Assembly (NCBI GenBank): GCA_965224235.1 | Contig: CBDCYP010000002.1 | Span: 1,736,001 to 1,800,000 of the forward strand | Origin: G958295935 sp965224235 | GTDB lineage: Bacteria > Chloroflexota > Dehalococcoidia > Lucifugimonadales > Lucifugimonadaceae | Length of the DNA stretch: 64,000 bases | Reading direction: 5' to 3' | Shown here: one piece after another, positions 25,851-33,423 of the stretch | How positions within the stretch are numbered: the first letter of the stretch is position 1 | How the letters are laid out: each line of letters opens with the position of its first letter | The notes under the pieces: generated by a model | The model's input: only the letters and a program-made list of their open reading frames with translations | Told to the model about the DNA's origin: nothing | Databases searched by the model: none | Position numbers and translations under genes: made by a program

Positions 25851-26303
25851 CTACTTGCGACGGCCGACCCTTGATGCGCGGTAGATTTCGAGGAATTCGT
25901 TCATCGGAGTCAGCGCAATCGCCTCGCCGACAACGTCAAGGGGCAACTCTTCGAGCTTTCTGAAGCGCACGCACGACTTGCCCATGTTCAGCTTCTTGCC
26001 GGACGCCGCGTAGCGCTCCCTGAACCACTCCGCAGACCCTTCGTCGCTGTACACGTTGGTCAGGTACAGCGACATATACCGTTTTTGTGACGCGAGGGCG
26101 GCGTACATGAGCGGCTGGCCGTTGTAGGTTTCGGCCAATATGGTGGTCGGGACAATGTACGAGATCATGCCGTACTGCATGATCTCCTCGTATCCGTCGG
26201 GCAGGTTCTCCAGGATCACCTCCCGAACGGCAGCTACCGACGCCTTTCGCGTGGGATCGAGTTCGCCCAGGTAGTCGTCAACCGTGGTTGCGTCGCTGTT
26301 CAT
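25851..26303 (-). CDS. DUF1801-domain protein
   Basis: 150 aa from the ATG at 26303 (GAGGAGCTACAC upstream); an upstream in-frame ATG at 26357 has no such site. DUF1801 features: TVDDYLGELDPTRKASVAAVREVI, NLPDGYEEIMQYGMISYIVP, KRYMSLYL and NMGKSCVRFRKLEELPLDVV. These small cytoplasmic proteins have an iron-chaperone-like (YdhG) fold; exact role unknown. Single gene. Confidence 0.85.
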   Translation of the reverse strand: MNSDATTVDDYLGELDPTRKASVAAVREVILENLPDGYEEIMQYGMISYIVPTTILAETYNGQPLMYAALASQKRYMSLYLTNVYSDEGSAEWFRERYAASGKKLNMGKSCVRFRKLEELPLDVVGEAIALTPMNEFLEIYRASRVGRRK

Positions 26304-27378
26304 GTGTAGCTCCTCTAATCGCCTGAAGCGATATTCGGCCCGGCCGATCCGGTCCATGCAGGTCTTTTGACATCGGGATTGGCTATGGCGTGCCGCTGAA
26401 TTTTACAAGCCGCGGTGATCGCTTATGCGCGCGAACATCGTCCACGCGCATCGACATTCGACATTCCGTTCCCAAAGCACACGAGGTGAGGGCGGCAACG
26501 CGAATACGATTCGAGCCCGCTATTCCGGCTAACACCGTGGTCCGAATAATTGTGACTCGGGAGGTTAAATCTTTTAGAGGGTGTCTAAAAACAATTGTCA
26601 TTCCTCTGAAAATGGACACTGCTTCCGTATCGTATCGTAGTGGCGGGTTTCAAATCCGCCTGCCCCGCGGCCGCGAGACGGCGCCCCACTTTCATCACCT
26701 GGTGTGGCCTTCGTAAGGCCATAGCGATTCTGACCGCAAATTACTGTCATTCTGAGCGAAGTCGAAGAATCTAACGTCTGCGAGCCGGGAACGCCCGCCT
26801 CCCCGTTGAACCCTGGCCCTTAGGCTTCGCTCAAGGTGATACAAGACTTATTAGACACCCTCTAAGACGAAATGCCGGGACTCGGGGCGACATTTCGGCG
26901 ACCGGCCTCCGCAGGTGATCTGCCTCCGAGCTTCGTCCCGCCTGGCGTGTTGGTCGACTGCACGCGGGGAGCAGGGGACATGAAACAATCTCGGGCGTCA
27001 AGGCGGGCCAGGTATCGGCCCCCAACAACCTTCATAACACGCACAGTGCAAACGCACCCCGAGTTCCCCGCCAGCGGCTGAAAGCTCCAGCCTGACCGCC
27101 GATCCGGCGTTGTGGAGTTGCTCTGCACTGTCGCTCAAGAGTACCGCAGTTTTCCGATAAGATTGGCTCTCGTTGTAATTTCCGGTCACCAACGATGTTT
27201 CATCAGATGCCATCGACCCAATTCTTAATACGTTGTTCGTCACGTAGTATCATGAGATCGCCGTCGGTGGCCTTGGCAGTTGGTTCGGGCTTTTGGTGTC
27301 GGCTCCGGCGCTTCCCGGTGATGGTAAACAATGAACAGGTGAGTCGGTCTACGAGTCAGTCGCAGTACCAAATAAATA
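26304..27378. other. Long non-coding region upstream of the CDF exporter, containing a MITE
   Basis: 1075 bp without a credible gene. Holds the 292-bp MITE-like element (26574-26865). Right of it, a minus-strand frame at 26998-27243 ends CYEGCWGPIPGPP and could be a gene fragment, but I cannot place it. About 130 bp before the exporter is GTAGTATCATGAGA, sharing AGTATCAT with the zinc operator at 28997. Confidence 0.4.
26574..26865. mobile_element. MITE-like element, copy 1 (292 bp)
   Basis: Perfect 15-bp terminal inverted repeats TTAGAGGGTGTCTAA and its complement, no coding capacity. Inside is the dispersed TCATTCTGAGCGAAGTCGAA motif. A second copy with the same right end lies at 32232-32416. 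No clear target duplication visible. Confidence 0.7.
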
Positions 27379-28479
27379 ATGACTTCATCAGCTAACACGC
27401 CCTCTTCCCACCGCCACGATGAGCATGCCGGCCACGATCACGACGAGCACAGCGGCCACGATCACGATGAGCATGCCGGCCACGATCACGACGAGCACAG
27501 CGGCCACGATCACGACGAGCACAGCGGCCACGATCACGGCCACGGCGGGCACGACCATGCTCACGACCTACGAGGAGCCAGCCGCAGAAGCCTGATTATT
27601 GCCCTGATACTGATTTCGGTGTACATGATTGCCGAGGTCGTGGGCGGCATCTTGTCGGGCAGCCTGGCTCTCATATCCGACGCTGGGCACATGCTCACAG
27701 ACGCCGCTGCCATCGGCATGGCGCTGGCGGCCATGTGGCTTGCGGGGAAAGAAGCATCCGTCCAGCGAACGTTCGGGTTTCACCGCACCGAGGTGCTGGC
27801 CGCCCTGCTCAATGCCTTGGCGCTATGGGTGATCGCCGGCTGGATACTGCTGGAGGCGTATCACCGGTTAACCGTTGAAGAAATTGAAATTAACGGTTGG
27901 CCGGTACTGTGGGTCGGGCTCGGAGGCCTTTTGGTAAACGTTGCCGCCGCGTGGATACTTCACCGGTCGTCCGAGCACAGCATTAACGTCGAAGGCGCTC
28001 TCCAGCACGTGATTGCAGACATGCTGGGATCCGTCGGCGTGGTCATTTCCGCGATACTCGTCATAACCTTGGGGTGGGTGATCGCCGACCCAATTCTCAG
28101 CATCGTCATCGCGTTGCTGATCGTGTACAACACCCGGCGCTTGCTGTACACGATAATTAACGTGCTATTGGAAGGAACCCCTGAGCACATAGACGTGTAT
28201 AAACTCTGCAGCGACATCGAAGATGTGGAGGGCGTGACCCTCATCCACGACGTCCACGTCTGGACCCTGACCTCGCAAGTGGAAGCTTTCACTGCTCACA
28301 TCCTCGTAGATCCCTCCTGGCAGGGAGACCTCGACCAGATGCTTGACCGGATAAAGGACATCGCACACCGCGAATTTGGCATCAATCACGCCACGATTCA
28401 ATTGGAGCATTCTGCGGCGAACTGCACGGAAGACCACCATGTCGAACACCTGTTCGCCCGAGCGCGCCCGGCGAACTGA
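27379..28479 (+). CDS. czcD: Cation diffusion facilitator, zinc exporter (CzcD/ZitB type)
   Basis: 366 aa. The N-terminal ~65 residues are almost only His, Asp, Glu, Gly and Ser in repeats of GHDHDEHSGHDHDEHAG, a cytoplasmic metal-binding tail. Six membrane helices follow with the zinc-site motifs SDAGHMLTDA (helix 2) and HVIADMLGS (helix 5), and a C-terminal dimerisation domain (IHDVHVWTLTSQVEAFTAHI). Exports Zn2+ (possibly Cd/Co) by proton antiport. Upstream sequence is AT-rich without a ribosome site, so translation may be leaderless. Followed 41 nt later by a Fur/Zur-family gene. Confidence 0.92.
   Translation: MTSSANTPSSHRHDEHAGHDHDEHSGHDHDEHAGHDHDEHSGHDHDEHSGHDHGHGGHDHAHDLRGASRRSLIIALILISVYMIAEVVGGILSGSLALISDAGHMLTDAAAIGMALAAMWLAGKEASVQRTFGFHRTEVLAALLNALALWVIAGWILLEAYHRLTVEEIEINGWPVLWVGLGGLLVNVAAAWILHRSSEHSINVEGALQHVIADMLGSVGVVISAILVITLGWVIADPILSIVIALLIVYNTRRLLYTIINVLLEGTPEHIDVYKLCSDIEDVEGVTLIHDVHVWTLTSQVEAFTAHILVDPSWQGDLDQMLDRIKDIAHREFGINHATIQLEHSAANCTEDHHVEHLFARARPAN
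27414..27560 (+). repeat. In-gene DNA repeats encoding the His-rich tail
   Basis: Five or so tandem copies of a ~30-bp unit (GAGCATGCCGGCCACGATCA and variants with GAGCACAGCGG). Near-identity at DNA level implies recent unit copying and likely length variation between strains. Confidence 0.75.
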
Positions 28480-28520
28480 CAACCACCCGCGAACTGCCGC
28501 GCGAACCGAAACCAGGCGCT

Positions 28521-28955
28521 ATGACAACGCTCCGCACTTCCCGCCAAGGGATAATGGCAGCCATTGAAGACAGGGGCTACCGGTCCACCGCTCCTCGACG
28601 CGCGATCATCCGGGTCATGGAGGGTAAGCAAGAGGGCTTCACCGCCGAGGAGATCGGCAGTGAGTTGCCGGAAGTGGGCAGGGCGACCATCTTTCGGACG
28701 CTCAAGCTTCTCATTGAGATCGGCGTCGTATGCCGGCTGAATCTCAGAGATGGCGACCCCAAATACAGCCTGTCCAGCATTGAGCACCATCATCACACGA
28801 TCTGCGTCGGGTGCGGAAACGTCGGGGAGTTCCGCGCCACCACGGTTGAGCGCATTCTGAGGGCCCTGGGCAACGACATTCCCGGCCAGGTCGTCGGCCA
28901 CCGTATCGAGCTCTACGTCACATGCGAAGGGTGCGTGGGGAACGACGGCGGCTAA
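28521..28955 (+). CDS. zur: Fur-family repressor, probably Zur
   Basis: 144 aa. Winged-helix core RSTAPRRAIIRVMEGKQEGFTAEEI and RATIFRTLKLLIEIGVVCRLN, metal-sensing HHHHTICVGCGN and a second Cys pair CEGC at the end. Sits between a zinc exporter and znuA, with a palindromic operator directly before znuA, so zinc sensing is the best call. Expected to repress znuACB, and perhaps to act on czcD and the His-rich peptide, when zinc is plentiful. Confidence 0.85.
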   Translation: MTTLRTSRQGIMAAIEDRGYRSTAPRRAIIRVMEGKQEGFTAEEIGSELPEVGRATIFRTLKLLIEIGVVCRLNLRDGDPKYSLSSIEHHHHTICVGCGNVGEFRATTVERILRALGNDIPGQVVGHRIELYVTCEGCVGNDGG

Positions 28956-28996
28956 GGAAATCCCAAGCGACGAAAGTTGATTCTGTTGCGCACATA

Positions 28997-29015
28997 AATG
29001 ATACTCTATATCATT
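28997..29015. promoter_or_regulatory. Putative Zur operator
   Basis: AATGATA-CTCTA-TATCATT, a perfect 7-bp inverted repeat around 5 bp, 76 nt before the znuA start and just downstream of zur. Matches the TGATA-N5-TATCA style of Fur/Zur-family sites. Half-sites AGTATCAT recur before czcD (about 27247) and before the His-rich peptide gene (32584). Confidence 0.7.
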
Positions 29016-29091
29016 CAAAGATTCACTGACTCCCCCCATGACATAGTCCAGCGCGGCAGGACAACAAATCCTGAAGTTTTTGGAAACTTTG

Positions 29092-30306
29092 ATGATTCTG
29101 AGTCCCCACCGCCACAATTCAAACCTGGCTAAGGCCGCCTTATTGACGCTCGCGTTCCTCTTCGCCTTGGCCGCGTGCTCGGACGATACTGATAATGCTG
29201 CGCCCGTGTCTTCTGTCGTCCGCGTGGTCGCTACGACCAACATCATGGCGGACTGGGTCGAGAACGTCGGCGGTGACCATGTGGATGTATTCAGTCTCGT
29301 GCCTGTCGGCGCCGACCCACACGCTTTCCAGCCAGGCGCCAGGGACGTTTCCCGAATCGCCGACGCCGACCTCGTGCTGAGCGTCGGATTGGGCCTGGAA
29401 GGGACTTGGCTGAAGGATCTCCTGCAAAACGCCGCGCGGGACCCCTCGACCGTAGTGGAGGTGGGTGAGGTTGTCGATCCCATAGAGTTCGCCGAATCCC
29501 ATGCTGACGATGTCGCCCTGCTGGAAGGGCTCAACCACGTCGTCCACGAGGTGGAGGAGGGCGAGATCGGTCCGGAGGCCGGCCTGGAGGAGATCAAGGC
29601 GGTGCTTGAAAGCGCCGAGAGTGATGGTGAGGACCACGGGGATGAAGACGAACTGCCGGGCATGATTCTCGCTATAGTCAATCAGGTCGAACGTGGGCAG
29701 ATAGAAGCCGCCGACGCAATGGAGGCTATCGAGGCCCTCACTTATACGGGCGAGGGTGAGCACTCCGGCCACGGCCACGGCATCGACGACCCTCACTTCT
29801 GGCTGGACCCGCTCCGCGTGAAGCGAGTGGTCAACGAGATAGCCGCGCGCCTGTCAGAGCTAGACCCGGAACGCAGAGCGACATACGCCGCCAACGCTTC
29901 CGCTTACAACGCCCGGCTTGACGAACTGCACAGTTGGACGGAATCGCAGGTCGGCGCGGTGCCGGTGGACCGGAGGCTGCTTGTGACTTCGCACGACAGC
30001 CTCGGTTACTTCGCCAATCTCTACGGGTTCGAGGTAGTAGGGGTCATTCTGTCGATCACTACCGAGGTGGAGCCGTCGGCGGAGGGTTTGGGGGACTTGG
30101 TCGAAACGGTGAAGGAGTACAGCGTCCCGGCGGTTTTCGGCGAGACGACGGTGAGCGAGCGTCTGGCCACCAGCCTGGCGACGGAGTCCGGTGCGAAGCT
30201 CGTACGGCTATACTCAGGTTCCCTCGGGTCCGAAGGCAGCGGAGCGGAGACATACATCGAGATGACGCGGACAAACGTTAGTCGTATATCTGAAGCCCTG
30301 AAATGA
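29092..30306 (+). CDS. znuA: Zinc ABC transporter substrate-binding lipoprotein ZnuA
   Basis: 404 aa from the ATG at 29092; a TTG at 29080 is possible. Lipoprotein signal with LAAC (Cys29). Zinc ligands: His77 (GADPHAF), His235 (DPHFW), a His in TSHDSLGYF and the acidic GETTVSE near the C-terminus. Odd feature: where most ZnuA have a short His-rich loop, residues about 141-230 form an insertion made of two similar helical halves (VEEGEIGPEAGLEEIKAVL and VERGQIEAADAMEAIEAL) ended by HSGHGHG. First gene of znuACB, directly behind the operator. Confidence 0.92.
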   Translation: MILSPHRHNSNLAKAALLTLAFLFALAACSDDTDNAAPVSSVVRVVATTNIMADWVENVGGDHVDVFSLVPVGADPHAFQPGARDVSRIADADLVLSVGLGLEGTWLKDLLQNAARDPSTVVEVGEVVDPIEFAESHADDVALLEGLNHVVHEVEEGEIGPEAGLEEIKAVLESAESDGEDHGDEDELPGMILAIVNQVERGQIEAADAMEAIEALTYTGEGEHSGHGHGIDDPHFWLDPLRVKRVVNEIAARLSELDPERRATYAANASAYNARLDELHSWTESQVGAVPVDRRLLVTSHDSLGYFANLYGFEVVGVILSITTEVEPSAEGLGDLVETVKEYSVPAVFGETTVSERLATSLATESGAKLVRLYSGSLGSEGSGAETYIEMTRTNVSRISEALK

Positions 30307-30441
30307 AAGAGCCGCCACGATTCCCGTAGTTCCAGTTCGTTCAAGCGCCCGTGGTTCATAGATTGCCGCAAGTCGGGAATCTGGTAGTTTAATGTTTCTG
30401 GATTCCGGCCAAACCGAAAAGAAGTTGGGAATTAAGAATTA

Positions 30442-31206
30442 GTGAAGACGCCTTCCGAACCGGGCATAACCGTCAAAGAAGTAACCGTTGAGCGCGGCGG
30501 GCATACAGCGCTAAGCGATGTCAGTTTCAGCGTGGGTCCGGGTACCCTGCTGGGTGTCCTGGGCCCGAACGGCGCGGGCAAGAGCACGCTGTTTGAATCC
30601 ATCGTCGGCATCCTGCCTCTTACCCAGGGCACGGTGAAACTCCACGGCGCGGCGGCCCTCAACGGCGGCTTGGCGTACGTCCCCCAGAGGGACAGCATCA
30701 ACTGGCGATTCCCTGCCACGGTCCTCGACGTGGTGATGATGGGACGATGGAGCGCCGCCGGAGGCTTCTGGCGTTCCGGCAAGCGAGATCGGGAGATGGT
30801 CAGGATATGCCTGGACCGGGTCGGCTTGTGGGAGCAACGATCTTCCCTGGTAACGGAACTGTCAGGGGGTCAACGTCAGAGGGTCTTCATCGCCCGTGCG
30901 TTGGCGCAAGAGGCCAGCGTCATTCTGCTGGACGAGGCATTCAGCGGCGTCGACGTGGGCGCCCAAGAGGGTATCGTAGAGGTCCTACAGTCTCTGCGCG
31001 ACGAAGGAAAGATCGTGCTTCTGGCCACTCACGACTTGACGAATCTGGCCCAGCGCTTCGACCAGGTACTGTGCATCAACCACCACGTATGCGCGCACGG
31101 CCCGCCCGATGTGGCGTTCACACCCGAGGTGCTTGAGGAGCTGTACGGCTCGCACGGAATCGAATTTGCCCCCGATCACTATGTCGCCTCCGGGCTGGCG
31201 TCATGA
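30442..31206 (+). CDS. znuC: Zinc ABC transporter ATPase ZnuC
   Basis: 254 aa, GTG start. Walker A GPNGAGKST, the manganese/zinc-type Q-loop stretch YVPQRDSINWRFPATVLDVV, signature LSGGQRQR, Walker B VILLDEAFSGVD (DEA instead of DEP, common in this subfamily) and THDLTN switch. Overlaps znuB by 4 nt. Confidence 0.92.
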   Translation: MKTPSEPGITVKEVTVERGGHTALSDVSFSVGPGTLLGVLGPNGAGKSTLFESIVGILPLTQGTVKLHGAAALNGGLAYVPQRDSINWRFPATVLDVVMMGRWSAAGGFWRSGKRDREMVRICLDRVGLWEQRSSLVTELSGGQRQRVFIARALAQEASVILLDEAFSGVDVGAQEGIVEVLQSLRDEGKIVLLATHDLTNLAQRFDQVLCINHHVCAHGPPDVAFTPEVLEELYGSHGIEFAPDHYVASGLAS

Positions 31207-32033
31207 TCGACTACATAGTCGAACCGTTCCAATACGGCTTCATGGTGCGGGCGCTTATCGTTTCCGTGCTAGTCGGAGTGATGTGCCCCGTCCTCGGCGC
31301 CTACGTCATCACGCGCGGGCGCGCCTTCATGGGAGACGCCCTTGCCCATTCCGTGCTGCCCGCGATGGTGGTCGCGTTCCTGTTGGGAATCAGCCCGTTC
31401 TTCGCGGCCGTGCCTGCCGGAATCGTCATCGCTTTGTTGATGGGTTCTATCAGCCGGCGTACCGGCATAAGCGAAGACACGTCGATCGGCATCATCTTCG
31501 CAGGCATGTTCGCACTGGGCCTCGTGATGCTTTCGAGAGCCGCCAACATCAACGTCAACATCGAAGATCTGCTGCTTGGGCAGGTACTCGGAGTATCGCA
31601 GACGGACGTTTTCGTCTCGCTTGCCCTAACGGGGCTGGTGATTGCCGGGCTCTATGCGTTCCACCGGCAACTCGTGTACACCACCTTCGATCCTGTGGGC
31701 GCGGCGGTCGTCGGAATCAGGACAGGCCTCGTCGAATACGTGCTCCTCGCACTCCTCGCACTGGTCATCGTCATAGGCATCCAGGCCGCCGGAATCGTCC
31801 TCGTCATGGCTATGCTCATCACACCCGCGGCGGCCGCATACCTGCTGGCCAAGCGGTTCGTGGGCGTCATAATCATAGGGGCGCTGATCGGGGCAATCTC
31901 CGCGATAGCCGGCCTCTATCTATCCTTCCACGCCGACCTGCCTTCCGGCCCATCCATGGCCCTGGTTGCGACAGGGATTTTCGCGGTAGCGGCCGTAGTA
32001 AAGAGGGGATGGCACAGGAGGAGAGGCGAGTAA
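31203..32033 (+). CDS. znuB: Zinc ABC transporter permease ZnuB
   Basis: 276 aa, ATG overlapping the znuC stop. ABC-3 family permease with about eight helices: GVMCPVLGAYVITRGRAFMGDALAHSVLPA, the GIIFAGMFALGLVM helix and AGIVLVMAMLITPAAAAYLL are typical. Forms the membrane channel for Zn2+ (or Mn2+) delivered by ZnuA. Confidence 0.92.
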   Translation: MIDYIVEPFQYGFMVRALIVSVLVGVMCPVLGAYVITRGRAFMGDALAHSVLPAMVVAFLLGISPFFAAVPAGIVIALLMGSISRRTGISEDTSIGIIFAGMFALGLVMLSRAANINVNIEDLLLGQVLGVSQTDVFVSLALTGLVIAGLYAFHRQLVYTTFDPVGAAVVGIRTGLVEYVLLALLALVIVIGIQAAGIVLVMAMLITPAAAAYLLAKRFVGVIIIGALIGAISAIAGLYLSFHADLPSGPSMALVATGIFAVAAVVKRGWHRRRGE

Positions 32034-32231
32034 AGACTGTTGGGCATGTCCTCCTGACGTCCCGCTCCTAATAGTCGCCGACAACTGATGCCGTGCCCGT
32101 GAATTCAGTTGATCACGACAGGCGGCGTTTTGAAGGAGGTCATCTTTAGAATTCTTTAGACCCATAGATTTGGGATAACCATTGATTAAACCGGTATTGC
32201 GGTATATGGAGTTCATCAAGACCCGGGAGTT

Positions 32232-32416
32232 CTCTAAGAGGATGTCTTAATAAGCGCCGCCGGAGCGGAACGTAAATATCTGTCAACGAATTAGTTGACA
32301 TCTACGAGGGTGACAGGGGGAGTGCACACAAGGGGCGTACAGGGTGGCAATAGGGCGCTCACAAGGTGACAGGGAGGGCTCGGGGTGACAAAGGGACTTA
32401 TTAGACACCCTCTAAA
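32232..32416. mobile_element. MITE-like element, copy 2 (about 185 bp)
   Basis: Right end CTTATTAGACACCCTCTAA is identical to copy 1; left end CTCTAAGAGGATGTCTTAATAAG is imperfect. The interior is G-rich, non-coding and shares the CAAGGTGA motif near the right end with copy 1. Lies in the 634-bp gap between znuB and the His-rich peptide gene; nothing else is evident in that gap. Confidence 0.65.
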
Positions 32417-32553
32417 GCGCCTGGCCCGACTAGCGTCAGCGTAAGTTCAATAGACTGGCGCGTTCCACGGTACTCAGCTATTAAGCGCAAAATTCGGGTG
32501 GCAACCGGGACGATTGTTCAGCCACCGTCCGATCATGCCGGTCCTGCTAGTCT

Positions 32554-32591
32554 TTGACAGATTCAAAGTCGGAATTTAGACTTAGTATCAT
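32554..32591 (+). promoter_or_regulatory. Putative promoter with overlapping zinc half-site
   Basis: TTGACA (32554-32559), 17-bp spacer, TAGACT (32577-32582), then TAGTATCAT. The half-site AGTATCAT matches one arm region of the Zur operator. Would drive the His-rich peptide gene 77 nt downstream. Confidence 0.5.
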
Positions 32592-32667
32592 GGGAACGTA
32601 GGTTCTCCGTAATCTTCATTATCCGCAGCACGCCCACCTGGCTGAGCAACACCACAAGAGGTTCACC

Positions 32668-32907
32668 ATGACACAATCCGATCACGACATGCACGAGTGC
32701 GACGACCACGAGCATCACGGCGACGAGCCTGGTCATATGCACGACGCCCACGAGTGCGACGACCACGAACACCACGACGGCCACACGCACGACATGCACG
32801 AGTGCGACGACCACGAGCATCACGGCGACGAGCCTGGTCATATGCACGACGACCACGAGTGCGACGACCACGAACATCACGGCCACGGCCACGAGCACCA
32901 CGCTTAG
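32668..32907 (+). CDS. 79-aa His/Cys/Asp/Glu-rich putative zinc-buffering protein
   Basis: 27 His and 4 Cys in 79 residues, no Lys or Arg. Built from four copies of HECDDHEHH separated by GDEPGHMHD-type linkers; the two halves are close duplicates. ATG with AGAGG upstream. No known domain, signal peptide or membrane segment, so probably cytosolic and able to hold several Zn2+ by His/Cys/carboxylate ligands. It follows znuACB and is close to zur and the exporter. Comparable in idea to small metallothioneins or Hpn-like peptides but with a different repeat. Function is inference. Confidence 0.7.
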   Translation: MTQSDHDMHECDDHEHHGDEPGHMHDAHECDDHEHHDGHTHDMHECDDHEHHGDEPGHMHDDHECDDHEHHGHGHEHHA

Positions 32908-32937
32908 GCCGTCTATTCGGCGTTAGATAGTCAACCG

Positions 32938-32985
32938 CGACAAGGCTGGGCGGGCCGCATGAAAACAACACACCCAGCCTTGTCG
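32938..32985 (+). terminator. 13-bp inverted repeat after the His-rich gene
   Basis: CGACAAGGCTGGG and its perfect complement with a 22-nt loop, 31 nt past the stop. No T-run; likely terminator or mRNA-stabilising hairpin. The same arm sequence reappears, diverged, in the repeat units to the right. Confidence 0.55.
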
Positions 32986-33008
32986 TATTGCGCACAGACG
33001 TGAGTTCG

Positions 33009-33314
33009 GGGCAGGCTTTGGGTCCCCGCTCTCAGCGCCGTGCTGAACGAACCGTCTCGCCCACATGCAACACGCGGGCGCCCAACGTCAAATCAACACG
33101 CATCACATTCGCCCTGCCCTCGGCCCAAGCCGCCGTGTCGACAATAAATAGTCAACGGCGACGCGGCATGGGCTGCGGTGTGGATACAATCCGCCCAGAT
33201 ATCTCGGTCTTCCGGGACGACTACCATGTCGGGCAGGCTTTGGGTTCCCGCTCTCAGCGCCGTCCTGAACGAACCGTGTCGCCTACACGCAACACGCGGG
33301 CGCCCAACGTCAAA
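33009..33314. repeat. 84-bp direct repeats, period 222 bp
   Basis: Copies at 33009-33092 and 33231-33314 with about five differences: GGGCAGGCTTTGGGT, CCCGCTCTCAGCGCCGT, CTGAACGAACCGT, GCAACACGCGGGCGCCCAAC. Flanking AGTCAACGGCGAC-type motifs recur at about 32930, 33153 and 33379, so the larger unit is about 222-225 bp and present just over twice. Non-coding, between two convergent genes (His-rich peptide and amtB); the whole 516-bp gap is made of it. Confidence 0.75.
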
Positions 33315-33423
33315 ATAAACACACCCACCCACCGCGATGGCGACAACGTCTCCCGCCCAAGCTGCCTGGTCGACGACAGTCAACGGTCAAACGGCTTGAG
33401 CGGGCCGTGTGATGACGTTCGCT

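Noticed and set aside
27414..27560. CRISPR array
   Set aside because: Repeats are contiguous coding units of a His-rich tail without unique spacers.
33009..33314. CRISPR or IS ends
   Set aside because: Only two long copies, 222 bp apart, without spacers of uniform size or an ORF between them.
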